The notes under the pieces are model-generated. The model was not told the DNA's origin and ran no database searches. It saw only the letters and a list, made by a program, of their open reading frames with translations. A program made the position numbers and the translations under genes. A stretch of DNA of 64,000 nucleotides from Gautieria morchelliformis (lineage: Eukaryota > Basidiomycota > Agaricomycetes > Gomphales > Gomphaceae): assembly GCA_015179125.1 (NCBI GenBank), contig WHVA01000230.1, positions 104,598-168,597 on the forward strand, read 5' to 3'. This document shows positions 1 to 10,216 of this stretch, piece after piece. Within the stretch, counting starts at the first letter, position 1. Every line of letters starts with the position of its first letter.

Positions 1-276
1 CCGGCGTAGTCGTAGGCAAGACAGGGCAGAACGTAGTTGTGAGAATCCTGTTTGGAGGAGGCTGGCGAGATGGCGGAATGATCACGAATCATGGTTGGGC
101 TCTTGTTGATAAAACATGGGCACCAGGGCGGACATCAAAAGGGGGATTGAGCAGCGGGGTGGGGTGTGATACACGAATGAATAGGACAACGACAGGACGA
201 CGGTGACGAATGGGGGCGAGTGAAAGGAAAAGTGAAAGGAAGGTCATGTGAGAGGAAGGTAAACGGAGGGCGGGTG

Positions 277-330
277 AAAGGAGCAATCAAAGGAACAATC
301 AAAGGAACAATCAAAGGAACAGTCAAAGGA
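277..330. repeat. 12-bp tandem repeat
   Basis: Four tandem copies of a 12-bp unit (AAAGGAACAATC with single-base variants) followed by a partial fifth. The surrounding 1-380 bp are purine-rich and hold no credible gene. Confidence 0.8.
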
Positions 331-379
331 AAGGTTGGGTCCAGTGGGCATAATAAGCACAGTTGAGCAAACAGGGAGC

Positions 380-592
380 AGAGGAGCACATGCTGCCGTT
401 TGACCTGGTCTCACTCACAACCGAATTCGGTATTGACGGTTAACGACGATTTACCGTGACGGCTCAAGGAAGGAATGACACCACCGATAGCCTCGCTCGA
501 GCGGAGAGGGCGTGTGTGAGCTACCCTGTCGGGTGAGGAGTATCGAAACAGATAACTGGGTGTGTATACAGGTAGGGGTGCGGGGACAGCGG
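380..592 (+). repeat. dispersed repeat R1, copy 1
   Basis: About 210 bp resembling 10001-10216 in the same orientation. Shared blocks include AGAGGAGCAC at the left edge, TATTGACGGTTAAC, and GACACCACCGATAGCCTCGC followed by GTGTGTGAGCTACCCTGT. No coding potential is shared. The second copy lies just outside the LINE insertion site. Confidence 0.75.
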
Positions 593-732
593 CTCAGAGG
601 TTTCGTCCTCCTTCATCGTTCTTGCACGGCATTGTCTTACGTTTCATCGTCCCATGTCATTCTCTCACCCATGCGTCGGGCCTCGATATCGGCCCCCAGC
701 ACCGGTGGGGATCTGTCGTCAATGAACAACCC

Positions 733-1230
733 ATGGCCTTTCAGCATGCGCATGTTGACGAAGGCGCTCTGGACGACTCAGAGTCGAGCAGTAGATCTGA
801 GGGGTCAGCACCCGCGCAGACCAGTCTCACCCACGACATGGCTGGCTCACAAGGAGGACCGCAGGCCTCGTCGTCCGCCATAGCCAAACTACCCTGTGAT
901 CCCGCGCCGCCTCGCAGTCTCTTGTTGAAGGTTCCTACGCCGCGTGAAGATTCTCCACACGAACGTGACGAAGAAGGTAGTATCAGTGGCTATGACACCG
1001 ATACGCCGAACGAGTCTCGCTCGCCGCAGTCCCCAGCCTCTCCCCCTTCATCTGAATCTGCCGCGCGCATCTCCCCTTCCAAACTCTCACAAGCATCGAA
1101 TCAGAAACATGAGCAACCCAGTCAAGTACCAGCTCCAGTGTTATCTGGTCATCGTGGGACAAGCATGGCCTATTCCCAGCGATCTCTTACCACGCAGAAT
1201 CACAGAATAGTATGCGAACCGTCACTGTAG
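733..1230 (+). CDS. hypothetical Ser/Pro/Glu-rich ORF fragment
   Basis: An open frame from ATG 733 encodes a disordered acidic stretch rich in Ser, Pro and Glu with no recognisable domain. It could be the first exon of a larger gene: a GT near 1209 and an AG near 1269 would make a 61-nt intron. Coding-like sequence resumes on the same strand around 1550-1790 but with in-frame stops. I do not recognise the protein, and it may be a pseudogene or chance ORF. Confidence 0.25.
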   Translation: MAFQHAHVDEGALDDSESSSRSEGSAPAQTSLTHDMAGSQGGPQASSSAIAKLPCDPAPPRSLLLKVPTPREDSPHERDEEGSISGYDTDTPNESRSPQSPASPPSSESAARISPSKLSQASNQKHEQPSQVPAPVLSGHRGTSMAYSQRSLTTQNHRIVCEPSL

Positions 1231-3815
1231 CGCCTTCTGGTACGGTGTCGGTCTCTGCGCCATCCATAGACCGAGTCTCGTTACCAGATCCCGCAGCTGA
1301 CGGTCGCATAGCCGTTGCCGAAGAGATGTCCACACGCCGGCCGTCTCCTCATCATCACTGCGCTGTGTCTGCCACAGTACCTGCGCTTGGTCTATGATAC
1401 GCGAAATATGCAGACGAGCGGCCTCGTGCCAAACATTACTTACCCGACCAGGATGAGCTAGGCGCAGACGCGGCAGATCATGGAGGATGAAGCGCATTTG
1501 CGGCAGATTGGCTGGAAGGCGCTGCAAGGCTCTTCGCCTCGCCCTTGCTGCCGACGCTGTCTTTGAGCAGGCCAACGTGCGCCCCCAGGAACCATCGCCC
1601 ACCGCTGGCAAACCCCACGCCCACGACGCTACATGAGGGGACCCCTTCCTCGCCCTCACGACGCTCGCAAACGCGCTGTACACGCACGCGTGCGTCCCCC
1701 CGCTCCTGCGCTTCCCCGCGTGCATGGTGGCGGTGCGTGTAAGGTGGGCGAAGGAGAACCAGTGATTGAACTTGTTCGGAACGAGCTGCGCATGGTGGCG
1801 GTTCTTGTCCATGGTGCGTAGTCTGAACACAGGGAGCACGAGCCGTGGCGCACGGTTGCTGCACAGATGTTCCCCTTCGCATAGACTCTTTTCAGCATTC
1901 AGAACATACTAACATTTGGTTTTTCCAATTACAACGGCGCTAGCCATTATTTACACACTACATTACAGCCTGTGCCAAGCCACTCATCCATCGTTTCTCC
2001 TCGCATCATCTCCTCGTCGCTTCCTTCGCGCTCACTTCTCCTTGCCCCTTTATTTCTTCCAGGTACAGTCCCTCAGTAAGCGTTGTGTTGGCAGGGATGT
2101 GGGTGAGATAGAATGTAAATACACTGAAGAACGAAGCTTGTCTTGTGCTTCAGCAGTTTCATAGTGAACCCAAAGTACTAAATTGCAATCTCACCTGAGT
2201 CCCACTTCCGATCACCATCAGCATGTGACTGATAGCTAAAGACCGGTCGGCGGCCATGCAAACATGCCAATCCGGCCTCGGCAGCAGGTCCGGTTGCCTT
2301 ATTGGGCAATTGAGCGTACACAGGGCAACCACCTAAGGTGGTCACCACGGTTGATGCGGCTGCAGCCCCACTCCCACCCCGTCCCCTCCATCCACAGGGC
2401 CCTCATACATATTCTCCTCTATCTGCGCTGCGGCTTAAGGTACGGCAGCGCAGGGCTCTCCCTTATCTCTTACATGGCTGATGCAGAGATAGCACCCGTC
2501 CCAGTGCTGCTCGTACTATCTCCCGAGGCGGTCCGGTGCAGCACACGTTGCGACACGGCCGTGATCTTGGCCAAACTCCACCCGTACGTGGAGCGGCGCG
2601 GCTTGGAAGGCCTCTCGTCATCCCTGTGAATAGGTAGGTGTCAGCGACTATCTGGTGTGCATGGAGAGCAGCAAGAATTAAAACTACAAATCGAAAAGAA
2701 TGGCAGACGGCGAAAATACTAGAACATAAACGTCTCCACACTCCTCCACGGAATGGGCACGCGAAGGAGGTTGTGCCGTACAGCAAGTGGGGACCGGAGT
2801 ATAACAGGCGCACGGAACGATGGAAACACTAGAAAAGGCAATCAATGGAAGCCTCTAGCGCCAAACTTCGATTGGCAACAGAAGCAAGACAGGGACAGCA
2901 GCAAGTTGGCAAGATCAGGAGGAAGAAGCACAAGAAGTGAAGTAGCCAGGAACCCGAAGCCAGGAACCCGAACTCAGGAACCCGCAGCGAAGCAACGGTA
3001 AAGACGTGGCGCTGTGCGGCCAATATTCATCTCTCAAGCACCAGATGGGTCACGTGGGAGCAACCGGGGGACGTGGCAGAACCTCGGATACGCAGAGCAG
3101 ACAGAACAAGGGCCAGGACAACGGGGTATGAGTCTGCCTCCTCATAGCGTATCCATCCCCTTCATTGACACAACGTTGCCCACTCCCATCCACTACACAC
3201 AGCACGCTACGCTAACGCGGCAGTGCACGTAGACGGACAGGGACCACAGGGTGCGGGCGCGCAGGCGGAGGAGGTAGAGGGCCGACGCAAGGGGAAGAGG
3301 GCCGGAAGAACGGACACAATGGAATGGCAAGGGTATGTTGGCACATGTCGCACATTGTTAAGGTGACGACAGAAAGAAAGAGCGCAGACTCGGAGTAGGC
3401 CATGTACCCAACGGCCTTTCAAGAAGCACGTCTGACCTGAATAGTATGCAGGCATCTCCAAGCAACAAACTGCGACCACAATGAAACAACACGCACGACA
3501 AAGAACGAGGCCGCACTATCTTCCTCCAGCCCCAACCCATCCTCACCCGAATCGCCATTGTCCCACACGGCGGGCGCGCCAATGCCAGACCCGGTGCGGG
3601 CATCATCACTCCCTCCTCCCCCGCACCCGCCTCCAGGCGCGCCGTTGGGTACATGGAGTCGGTAGCACAGGCATGCAGCGGGGCCGTTTTAGGCTGGGAC
3701 TGCTGGCTGTTGTGGGCATGGCTGGGCCGAAGTGAAGGAGGCGGACCCAGGAGGTGAGGTGGTGATGGAATGGTGGGACAAGGGGAGATGGGGACGGGGC
3801 TTTAAAAAGTGGGTT
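1231..3815. other. gene-poor interval
   Basis: Short overlapping ORFs only. Around 1550-1790 the plus strand reads as plausible protein interrupted by TGA codons, which suggests a decayed unidentified gene. At 2327-2341 there is a short perfect inverted repeat (ACCACC...GGTGGT). The rest shows nothing I can assign. Confidence 0.4.
2655..2776 (+). repeat. dispersed repeat R2, copy 1
   Basis: About 120 bp matching 11970-12087 in the same orientation. The best-conserved core is ACGTCTCCACACTCCTCCAC, preceded in both copies by CAAGAATTAAAACT. R1 and R2 occur in the same order on both sides of the LINE. Confidence 0.7.
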
Positions 3816-3827
3816 TGGTGCCGTTTT
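3816..3827. repeat. LINE target-site duplication, 3'-side copy
   Basis: TGGTGCCGTTTT is repeated exactly at 9901-9912. Together with the oligo-A tail this fixes the borders of the LINE insertion. Confidence 0.9.
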
Positions 3828-4096
3828 TCTTTTTTTTTTTTTTCCCATTTTACGTCTTTTGGGGAAGCGCCCTATGTAAGACGGTATGTACAGTTTCCTC
3901 TTTGTTTTTTCCCCTTCTCTCCTTTAGACCTCTGTTCTCTGCTTGTGCTCAAGGGGCTTGGCCCCGAGCGTGTCCGTGCCTTTGTGGGCGAGGTGTAAAT
4001 TTAGTGTCTTCTCTCCTTGCGCCATCTGCCACTTTTTCTTTTCCCCTTGTCCTCTTTTGCCGGTGGTAGTTCGACATTTCCATACTGGTTTTCGAA

Positions 4097-7000
4097 TCAC
4101 TTCGTGTCCTGTATGTACCCGAATAAATGTTCTAGTGCCTTGTGCCCTCCCAATAGTATTCTTGCGGATTTTGCGCCCCTTCTCAACTTTTTCTCCAGCC
4201 TCTCCCTCTGCTTCTTGTACGCCTGGCACTGGAATAGGAAGTGGTGTACTGTCTCCTGTGCACTCCTGCACGCCGGGCACAGGGGCGACTCTGCCTTTCC
4301 TATCTTGTGTAGGTATTTGTTCAGTGGTACGTGTCCCGTCCTTAGCTGCACTAGTAGGCTGGCTTGCTTACGCGGCATGTTCTTCGTGACTTTCGCAAAA
4401 GCTGTTGATGGCATGGTTGGGTCAATCTCGTGTGCTCGCATAGCTCTGGGTGACTTAGCGAAGATTTCTCTCGCTCTCTGCTTCAGGCTCGTGTTGAGCC
4501 TCTGGATCTCCGCTGCTCTGCTTGTTGGCATCATTCCCCGACACTCAATCGGTATGTCTCTCTCCTCGCTGCTTTCCCCTTTTGCCGCCCTCTTCGCCTC
4601 CTCGTCCGCTCTCTCATTCCCTGCTATCCCTTCATGCCCCGGTACCCACCTCATGATGACCTTGACCCCCGGTTGCTGTTGTACCACATTTTGAATTTGC
4701 TCGTGGACTGCGTTGACAAGGTATTGACCTGGGATTGCGCACTCCTTCCTAGTTATCTGTATGGCTGCTTGGTTGTCCAGGGCTATCATGTACTTCCCGC
4801 CCCGCTCTGTGCTCAGCATCTTGGCTCCTAAGGCTGTGCCCGCTAACTCCGCTTCGAATACGGTGTGCTCGCCCTCTGTGCCCATGTGCAGTCTGGCCGT
4901 CTTGCACTCCCTTCCGTTTCTGTACATCATGGCAGCTGCCCCTACTCCGCCCTCTATGCACGACCCGTCTGTGTACACCACCACCCCTGTTCCATCCACC
5001 TCTATTTCTTCCTTAGCTTTTTCTTTGGTTGGAGGGATCCTCGCGCTGAACGCCGGAGCCCATTTGGGCCCAAATATCACCGTGTGGATCTTTTCCATCG
5101 CATCTGGGTTTATCTTGAACGCGTGCATCATCTCATGTAGGGGGGATCTATGTCTCTTGACGTACCTCTTTGCCGCCTTCCTTATTCTCTCTGCTAGCGG
5201 GTGTTCTTGAGGCAAACACGCCAGGTGTACTGCGGCTCTATGTATTGTTTTGGTCACTAGCAACGGGAATGGTAAGAGGTTGGCGTGTGCATCGAGTGTG
5301 TCGGTGGCCGTGGTTCTGAGCGCGCCTGTGATATCTAGCGCTACTTGTCTCTGGATCCTTGCCAGCTTGTTCACGAAGCCCTTGGTACCTTTGGTTCTGC
5401 TCGTTGCTGGCGTGAGGAATACGTCAGCAGCATACAACATTCTCGGTATCGCGACTGTTAGGTAGTATGTCCGCATGTACTTAGCTAGTATTCCCTTTGA
5501 TGGTTTCGCTAGCCTTTTGTACTGTCCGACGTATGCTTCCCCCTTTTTTAGAGCGTAGTTGACATGCTCTTTGAACCTCAGTTCCTGGTACATTATCACC
5601 CCCAGGAATTTATGTGTCACCATGGGCCGCACTTCGTGTCTCCCTATTTTTATGGATGGTCTCGCCATCGGCCTAGTTTTTCTCGGCTTCGCTGGGTCTT
5701 TCTCTCTTCTTCTGGTAAGCCCCATTAACCCAAATTTCTCCACCGCGAACTGGCATTGATGTTGCCCCACCCAGTTGTACACTCCCCTGGGCCTTTTCAT
5801 CATGTCTGTCAACTTTCTAAACGCCTCCGGTAAGTCCTTCCTTCCGCTGTTAGGGTTGTGTCATCGACGAATCCCACACAGCCCTCCCCTCTCTTGTTCT
5901 GCGCGATGTCTATCAGGTCTGCGTTGTAGAATTGATAGGCGATCGCCGAGAGGGGACAGCCCTGATCCATGCCTCGTTCTATGGGTCTGGTCGCTGATGT
6001 GTAGTCATCCAGGCTGACGACTGTGAGTCTGTTCTGGACCTTTCTGCATATCCAATCTGTGTATTCGCGTGGTACTCCTCTCCTGCGCATGTTATGGGTC
6101 AGTCTTTCCAGCACGATGCTGGGAAAAGCCCCCTTTATGTCCAGGTATAGCACCCCTCGCACTCTCCCTCTCCTCCAAGCGTCCTTTGCTTGTCCTACCA
6201 CGAAGTGTATGGCGTCGGTTGTTGTCCTGCCTGGCCTACATCCGAAGTGATTGTCAGGCAGTAATCGGTGCTTTTCTGCCATTTTCACAATGTCTTCTGC
6301 TACGCACGCTGATAACACTTTGCCTAATGTGTCGAGCAAAGCGATCGGCCTGTATGCGCCTGGGGCCGTGTAATCTGCTTTCCCCGGTTTTCGCAGGACT
6401 GTTGTGATGGAGTCCCTCCATACGGCTGGGTACACTTCGAGGTCGAATGTTGCTCGGAAGAGGGGGCCTATGTAGGGTAAGAGCACGTTAATACACTGCT
6501 TTATAAATTCATTTGGGATACCATTTTCCCCTGGCGCTTTGAACCTATTGAGCTTGTCTACTGCTCTCCGTATCTGTCCATCAGTTACCGGCTGATACTC
6601 GAATGCCGGCTTCGGGTACTCGTAATCTGTCGGGATCTGCCCTGGCGCTTCACTTGTTCTGGGGAAAAATGTGTCGAAGAGCATGTTTGTCTTCTGTTCG
6701 TTCGTTTCTGCCACCTCTCTCGTGCCGTTCCTCCTTTGTGCTACCATCGTTGGCGCCCTCGCTAGCCCCCCATCTGATGTGCCTGCTGAGGCATACCTGT
6801 GTGCCGTCCACACCGTTTTCTGGTCTATGTTCGCGAGGAAATCGGCCCAATGTTCCTTCTTCGATTCGTCTATTGCCTCGGTGTAGCTGTTTCTGGCTTG
6901 TCTGTGCTCTTCGTGTGAGGGGTGTGTTGGGTCGTTCCTTGCTGCGTAGGCCCTTCTCCCCAGTCGCCTCGTTTCCTTCCTCTTCTGTGTCAGCTGAAGC

Positions 7001-7988
7001 GACCACCAGTGCTTTATGTATGGCGAAGGTTTGCTCTTCGGTATCAGTTCCTCTGTGGTGTCCTGGATCGCTGTGAAGAGCGCTTCTAGGCGAAGGTGAA
7101 ACTGCATCTGGTTTATCGGGATGGGATCTTCTATAAGCTGCTCTAGTCTTGTTTCCAGTGCTTTGTTGTACGCTTTCCAGTCCACCTGTCTGTAATTGTG
7201 CTTTGGGCTGTGTGTGTTGGCTTCGACTGTAAGATCTATTCTGGTGTCTATGGGATAATGATCGCTTTTTGGTGGACGTTCTTCTGGTACTGTTGTGCAA
7301 GTGATTAGCCTCTCTATCAGCTGATTTGATGCAAACACGTTATCTGTTCTGGTATGGTTCCCCGTGGCCATCGCTTTGAGTGTCGGTATTCCCTTGGGTA
7401 ACGCCATATGCATGTCGTGTTCCACCATGGCATCCAAGAGTACCTGTGCCTCGTTGAGGTTGGCCCTGGTGAACAGATGCGAATTGTGGAGCTCGTCCCA
7501 CAGGGGGTGGTGTCTGTTGAAATCCCCCAGCCACAGCATTCCCCCTGCTTCCCGTCCCTGTGTGACTCCTTCCGCTGCTTTTTCTTGTACGTGCTTACGC
7601 ACCGCCCTAATGCTGTCTGATCGCGTGCAGTCTTCATATATGTTGTAGATTAGGACATTACCCATATTTGTCTTGATCCTTATTGCCGTGATGTCTGGTG
7701 ACCCGACGTTCATTGCCCCCCATGTGCTCGTCGCTATCTTTTTGTTTATTAATATCATCGATCTTGTTCTTGCCCCTCTGCTCTGGTAGTGTGTCTCCGG
7801 GTACACTGAGTACCAGCTATGTGTGGCCCTAGAATTTCCCAGGAAGTCAAGGTACGGTTCTTGGATAGCAATAATGTCATAATGATCAGGCGAGCACTTA
7901 GCTAGCATTTCCGCCGTTGCCGTGAGTGATTTGTTACATTTTGTTGTCTGATTCTCAAATTGTAGATTCGTTGGTCGTTTTTAGTCAT
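4097..7988 (-). pseudogene. LINE ORF2: endonuclease, reverse transcriptase, RNase H
   Basis: The enzyme would nick target DNA and reverse transcribe the element in place. From the N-terminus: an endonuclease domain (IAIQEP, LGDFNRHHP, SDHYPI), a reverse transcriptase with the catalytic FVDDTT, then an RNase H (YTDGSC, WVPGHEGIAGNERAD), and a C-terminal CPAC...H...C zinc motif. The ATG at 7988-7986 fits the usual LINE ORF2 opening, but the frame is lost near 7935. A second frameshift near 5840 falls in a GGAA repeat just after the RT catalytic motif; loss of one 4-base unit would explain it. The downstream frame is open to 4097, which suggests fairly recent decay. Confidence 0.92.
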
Positions 7989-9755
7989 CGTGGTGATGGG
8001 CGTTGTTGTTTTCGTTGTGCTGTTCTATCTGTGTCTGTTCTCGGTGTGTTCCGATCCCGTAGTCGTCTAGTCGGCTCTGTCATCCTTCCCCTTGTTGTCT
8101 CTCTTGCCATCCCTGGTCCATGTGTCCTACCCGCGGGTTTGCTCCTCATCCCCTGCCCCTTGCGCTTCCTCGGCTTTCCATTCGTCCCCTCCTCGTTGGG
8201 TTTTCTAGTTCTGTCTGTCGCTCTTCGTCTCCTCTTTCTCTTGTCTGCCTTCTCGTGTGGGCTTCCACCTCGGCTGCTCTCCACCTCCTTTCTTCCTGTT
8301 CCCTGACTTGTTTCAGCAGGTCTCCTGCGTCCACTGCTCTCTCCGCCTCGCCTTGTTGCTCCCAGGTCCAGGGGTTTTCGTCGGGGAAAAATCGGTATGT
8401 GTGTTCCGGGTCACTTTTTTCTGCCTTCTCGCATGCCGCTCTGAAGACTGGGCACGTTGTGTCCCATGATGCGTGGCCCATCGTGTCGCAGTTTATGCAT
8501 TTGAACTTGCTCGGGTCATCCTCCTCGCAGTCTGCTGTCTTATGTTCTCCTCCGCACGTTCCGCATCTGTCTTGGCTTTCGCAGTCGGCCGCCAGGTGTT
8601 GCGCATTGTACTTCTGGCACTTTAGACATCTTCGGGGTTCTCTTTTCATCCTTCTAGCCCATGTTCTTTTCCCTGCTATGACGAGGCCGTCCCGTATGCA
8701 TTGGTTTGCCGCCTCCGTGATGGATAGCTTTGCGATGTGATGTGGGTGGACCTCTGTCCTGTCATTCTCCTGTGTGGGGGCTTTATCCAGCGGGTGGATA
8801 TCAGCGTGTTGGTGGGTAGCTTTGAGTCTCGCTCAATCTTCCTCATCTCCGACATTGCGTCAGGCAAGTGGTTTAGTGGTACATATTCGACTATTACTGA
8901 GAACGCTCGATCTTTTATGGTAGCAGATCCGCTGAATTTGCTTAAGAAGGTTCGTCTGTTGTCCTGGACCCATTTTGCTGCGCTTTCTGTTTCGAGGTCG
9001 AATATTATCCCCCCGTTGGCTAATTTCTTGGCCCCGATGAACACTATGTCGGTGCGCTCTTGGTCTTCTTCTAAATTGTTGATCACTTCATTTGCCTTGG
9101 CCACCAGCTCTTGTTATGTCAAGCTGGTGAGCGTGTTTTGCTCACCCTGTGTGTCTGCGTCTATCAGTATCTGTCTAGCCTTCGCTTTCGCCTTCGCTAA
9201 GTTGTGCAGGTGTGATAACGGTACGTTACCTCTGAGCACAGCTGCATACGTTACTGCTCTCGTTCCGCATTCCCCCTCTTGTAGACTCTGCTGCCTCATG
9301 CTATTCAGATGCTCAATAACGTTTCCGGATCCTTCCATAGCCGCCTTTGTGTTCTCTGCAGCCTCCTTTGCTTCATCTGTTGCTCTTTGGATCTTATAGA
9401 GGGTTTGTTCGAGGTTTTTCTCGACATGCCTCATCACCGCTACTCCCACCGTTCTCGCTGCCTCTTCCATCATTAGAACTGCCACCGCCCTCACTCCTTC
9501 TTGCAGAGTTTTGCCGCTGACGTTGTACGCTAGGGACAGCAGCATGTAGCTGAGATGTTCTGTGGATAGTGGGTCTTCCTTCTCGTAGTACCCGTGCTTG
9601 TCCAGGTGCTGTCTCGCTTGCTCTCTCGTGCGGATGGATGTGTTGGGTTCTAGCAGCAGTTCTGCTCTGGTCTTTTTGCTAGCCTGCTGAGTGGTGCTCG
9701 CTCTCGTTCGGCCTTGTGACGTGGCCAGCACTTGTGGTTCGACGCTCTGGGGCAT
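7985..9755 (-). pseudogene. LINE ORF1, gag-like zinc-knuckle protein
   Basis: ORF1 should bind the element RNA and form the ribonucleoprotein. The start is taken at the ATG at 9755-9753, because the ATG at 10010 lies outside the element. The N-terminal half is helical and charged. The C-terminal part holds knuckles beginning CLKCQ, CGTCGGEH and CINC (about 8620-8480). Lesions: an in-frame TAA at 9116-9114, then a frame change in a run of five G (plus strand 8776-8780) where one more base would restore the gag frame. The knuckle frame stops at 8146, but another frame continues Arg-rich to a TGA at 7987-7985 that overlaps the ORF2 ATG as ATGA. Whether ORF1 truly ends at 8146 or 7985 is uncertain. 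Confidence 0.85.
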
Positions 9756-9900
9756 CGTTTTGGTCACTTCTTCTTTTGGAGGAAGCTGGATGCTATCGCC
9801 GACTGTTGTCAGCGATGAGCTGGAGGTGTTTTTGTGAGCGTGTGGCTCGGAATTGGGTGTTTTGGGATTTTGGGTGTGGTGGTAGGCGTGAGAAAGCTCC

Positions 9901-9912
9901 TGGTGCCGTTTT
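9901..9912. repeat. LINE target-site duplication, 5'-side copy
   Basis: Exact second copy of TGGTGCCGTTTT (3816-3827). The pre-insertion sequence therefore ran from 3815 through one copy into 9913. Confidence 0.9.
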
Positions 9913-10000
9913 GTAGAAGCAGCAGCGCTGCGGCAGTTTTTTCCTTTTTTTTTTTTTTTCTTCTGGCGCTGATCCCGCGGAGCGCCTTTATACCCCCAAA
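9913..10000. other. T-rich tract and TATA-like motif
   Basis: A T-run around 9939-9959 is followed by a minus-strand GGTATAAAGG at 9994-9985. This looks like a core promoter directed leftwards, but no gene follows it in the pre-insertion sequence that I can identify. Confidence 0.25.
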
Positions 10001-10216
10001 AGAGGAGCACGTGACGCTGTCTGACCTCGTCTCACGAATCTTGTGTATTGACGGTTAACAACAATTTACCGCCATGGCTCTAGGATTAAATGACACCACC
10101 GATAGCCTCGCTCGGGCGGAGTGGACCCGGTGTGTGAGCTACCCTGTTGGGCGGGCCGTGGGGGTATCGAAGCGGAGAGCCGGATGGGTATGCAGGTTCG
10201 GGTGTGGGGGCAGCGG
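10001..10216 (+). repeat. dispersed repeat R1, copy 2
   Basis: Same-orientation partner of 380-592, with substitutions and small indels throughout. A 123-codon ORF starting at 10074 covers it but is not conserved in copy 1, so I do not call it a gene. Confidence 0.75.

Larger units (their letters stand above)
3828..9900 (-). mobile_element. Tad1-like non-LTR retrotransposon (LINE), degenerate
   Basis: Full-length-looking minus-strand LINE. Its 5' end is at 9900 and its 3' end at 3828-3843, where the plus strand carries a T-run equal to an oligo-A tail. It is flanked by the 12-bp duplication TGGTGCCGTTTT. ORF1 encodes a gag-like protein with CCHC zinc knuckles. ORF2 encodes an apurinic-type endonuclease, reverse transcriptase and RNase H. 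This order matches the fungal Tad1 clade. Both ORFs carry stops or frameshifts, so the copy is non-autonomous as it stands. Only about 250 bp of 3' UTR follows ORF2. Confidence 0.92.

Noticed and set aside
4017-4694. Hydrophobic plus-strand ORFs over the LINE
   Set aside because: Antisense shadows of ORF2 with no family motifs.
9756-10010. N-terminal extension of LINE ORF1 from ATG 10010
   Set aside because: The 12-bp target duplication at 9901-9912 places the element border inside this extension, so the first part is host sequence that happens to be in frame.
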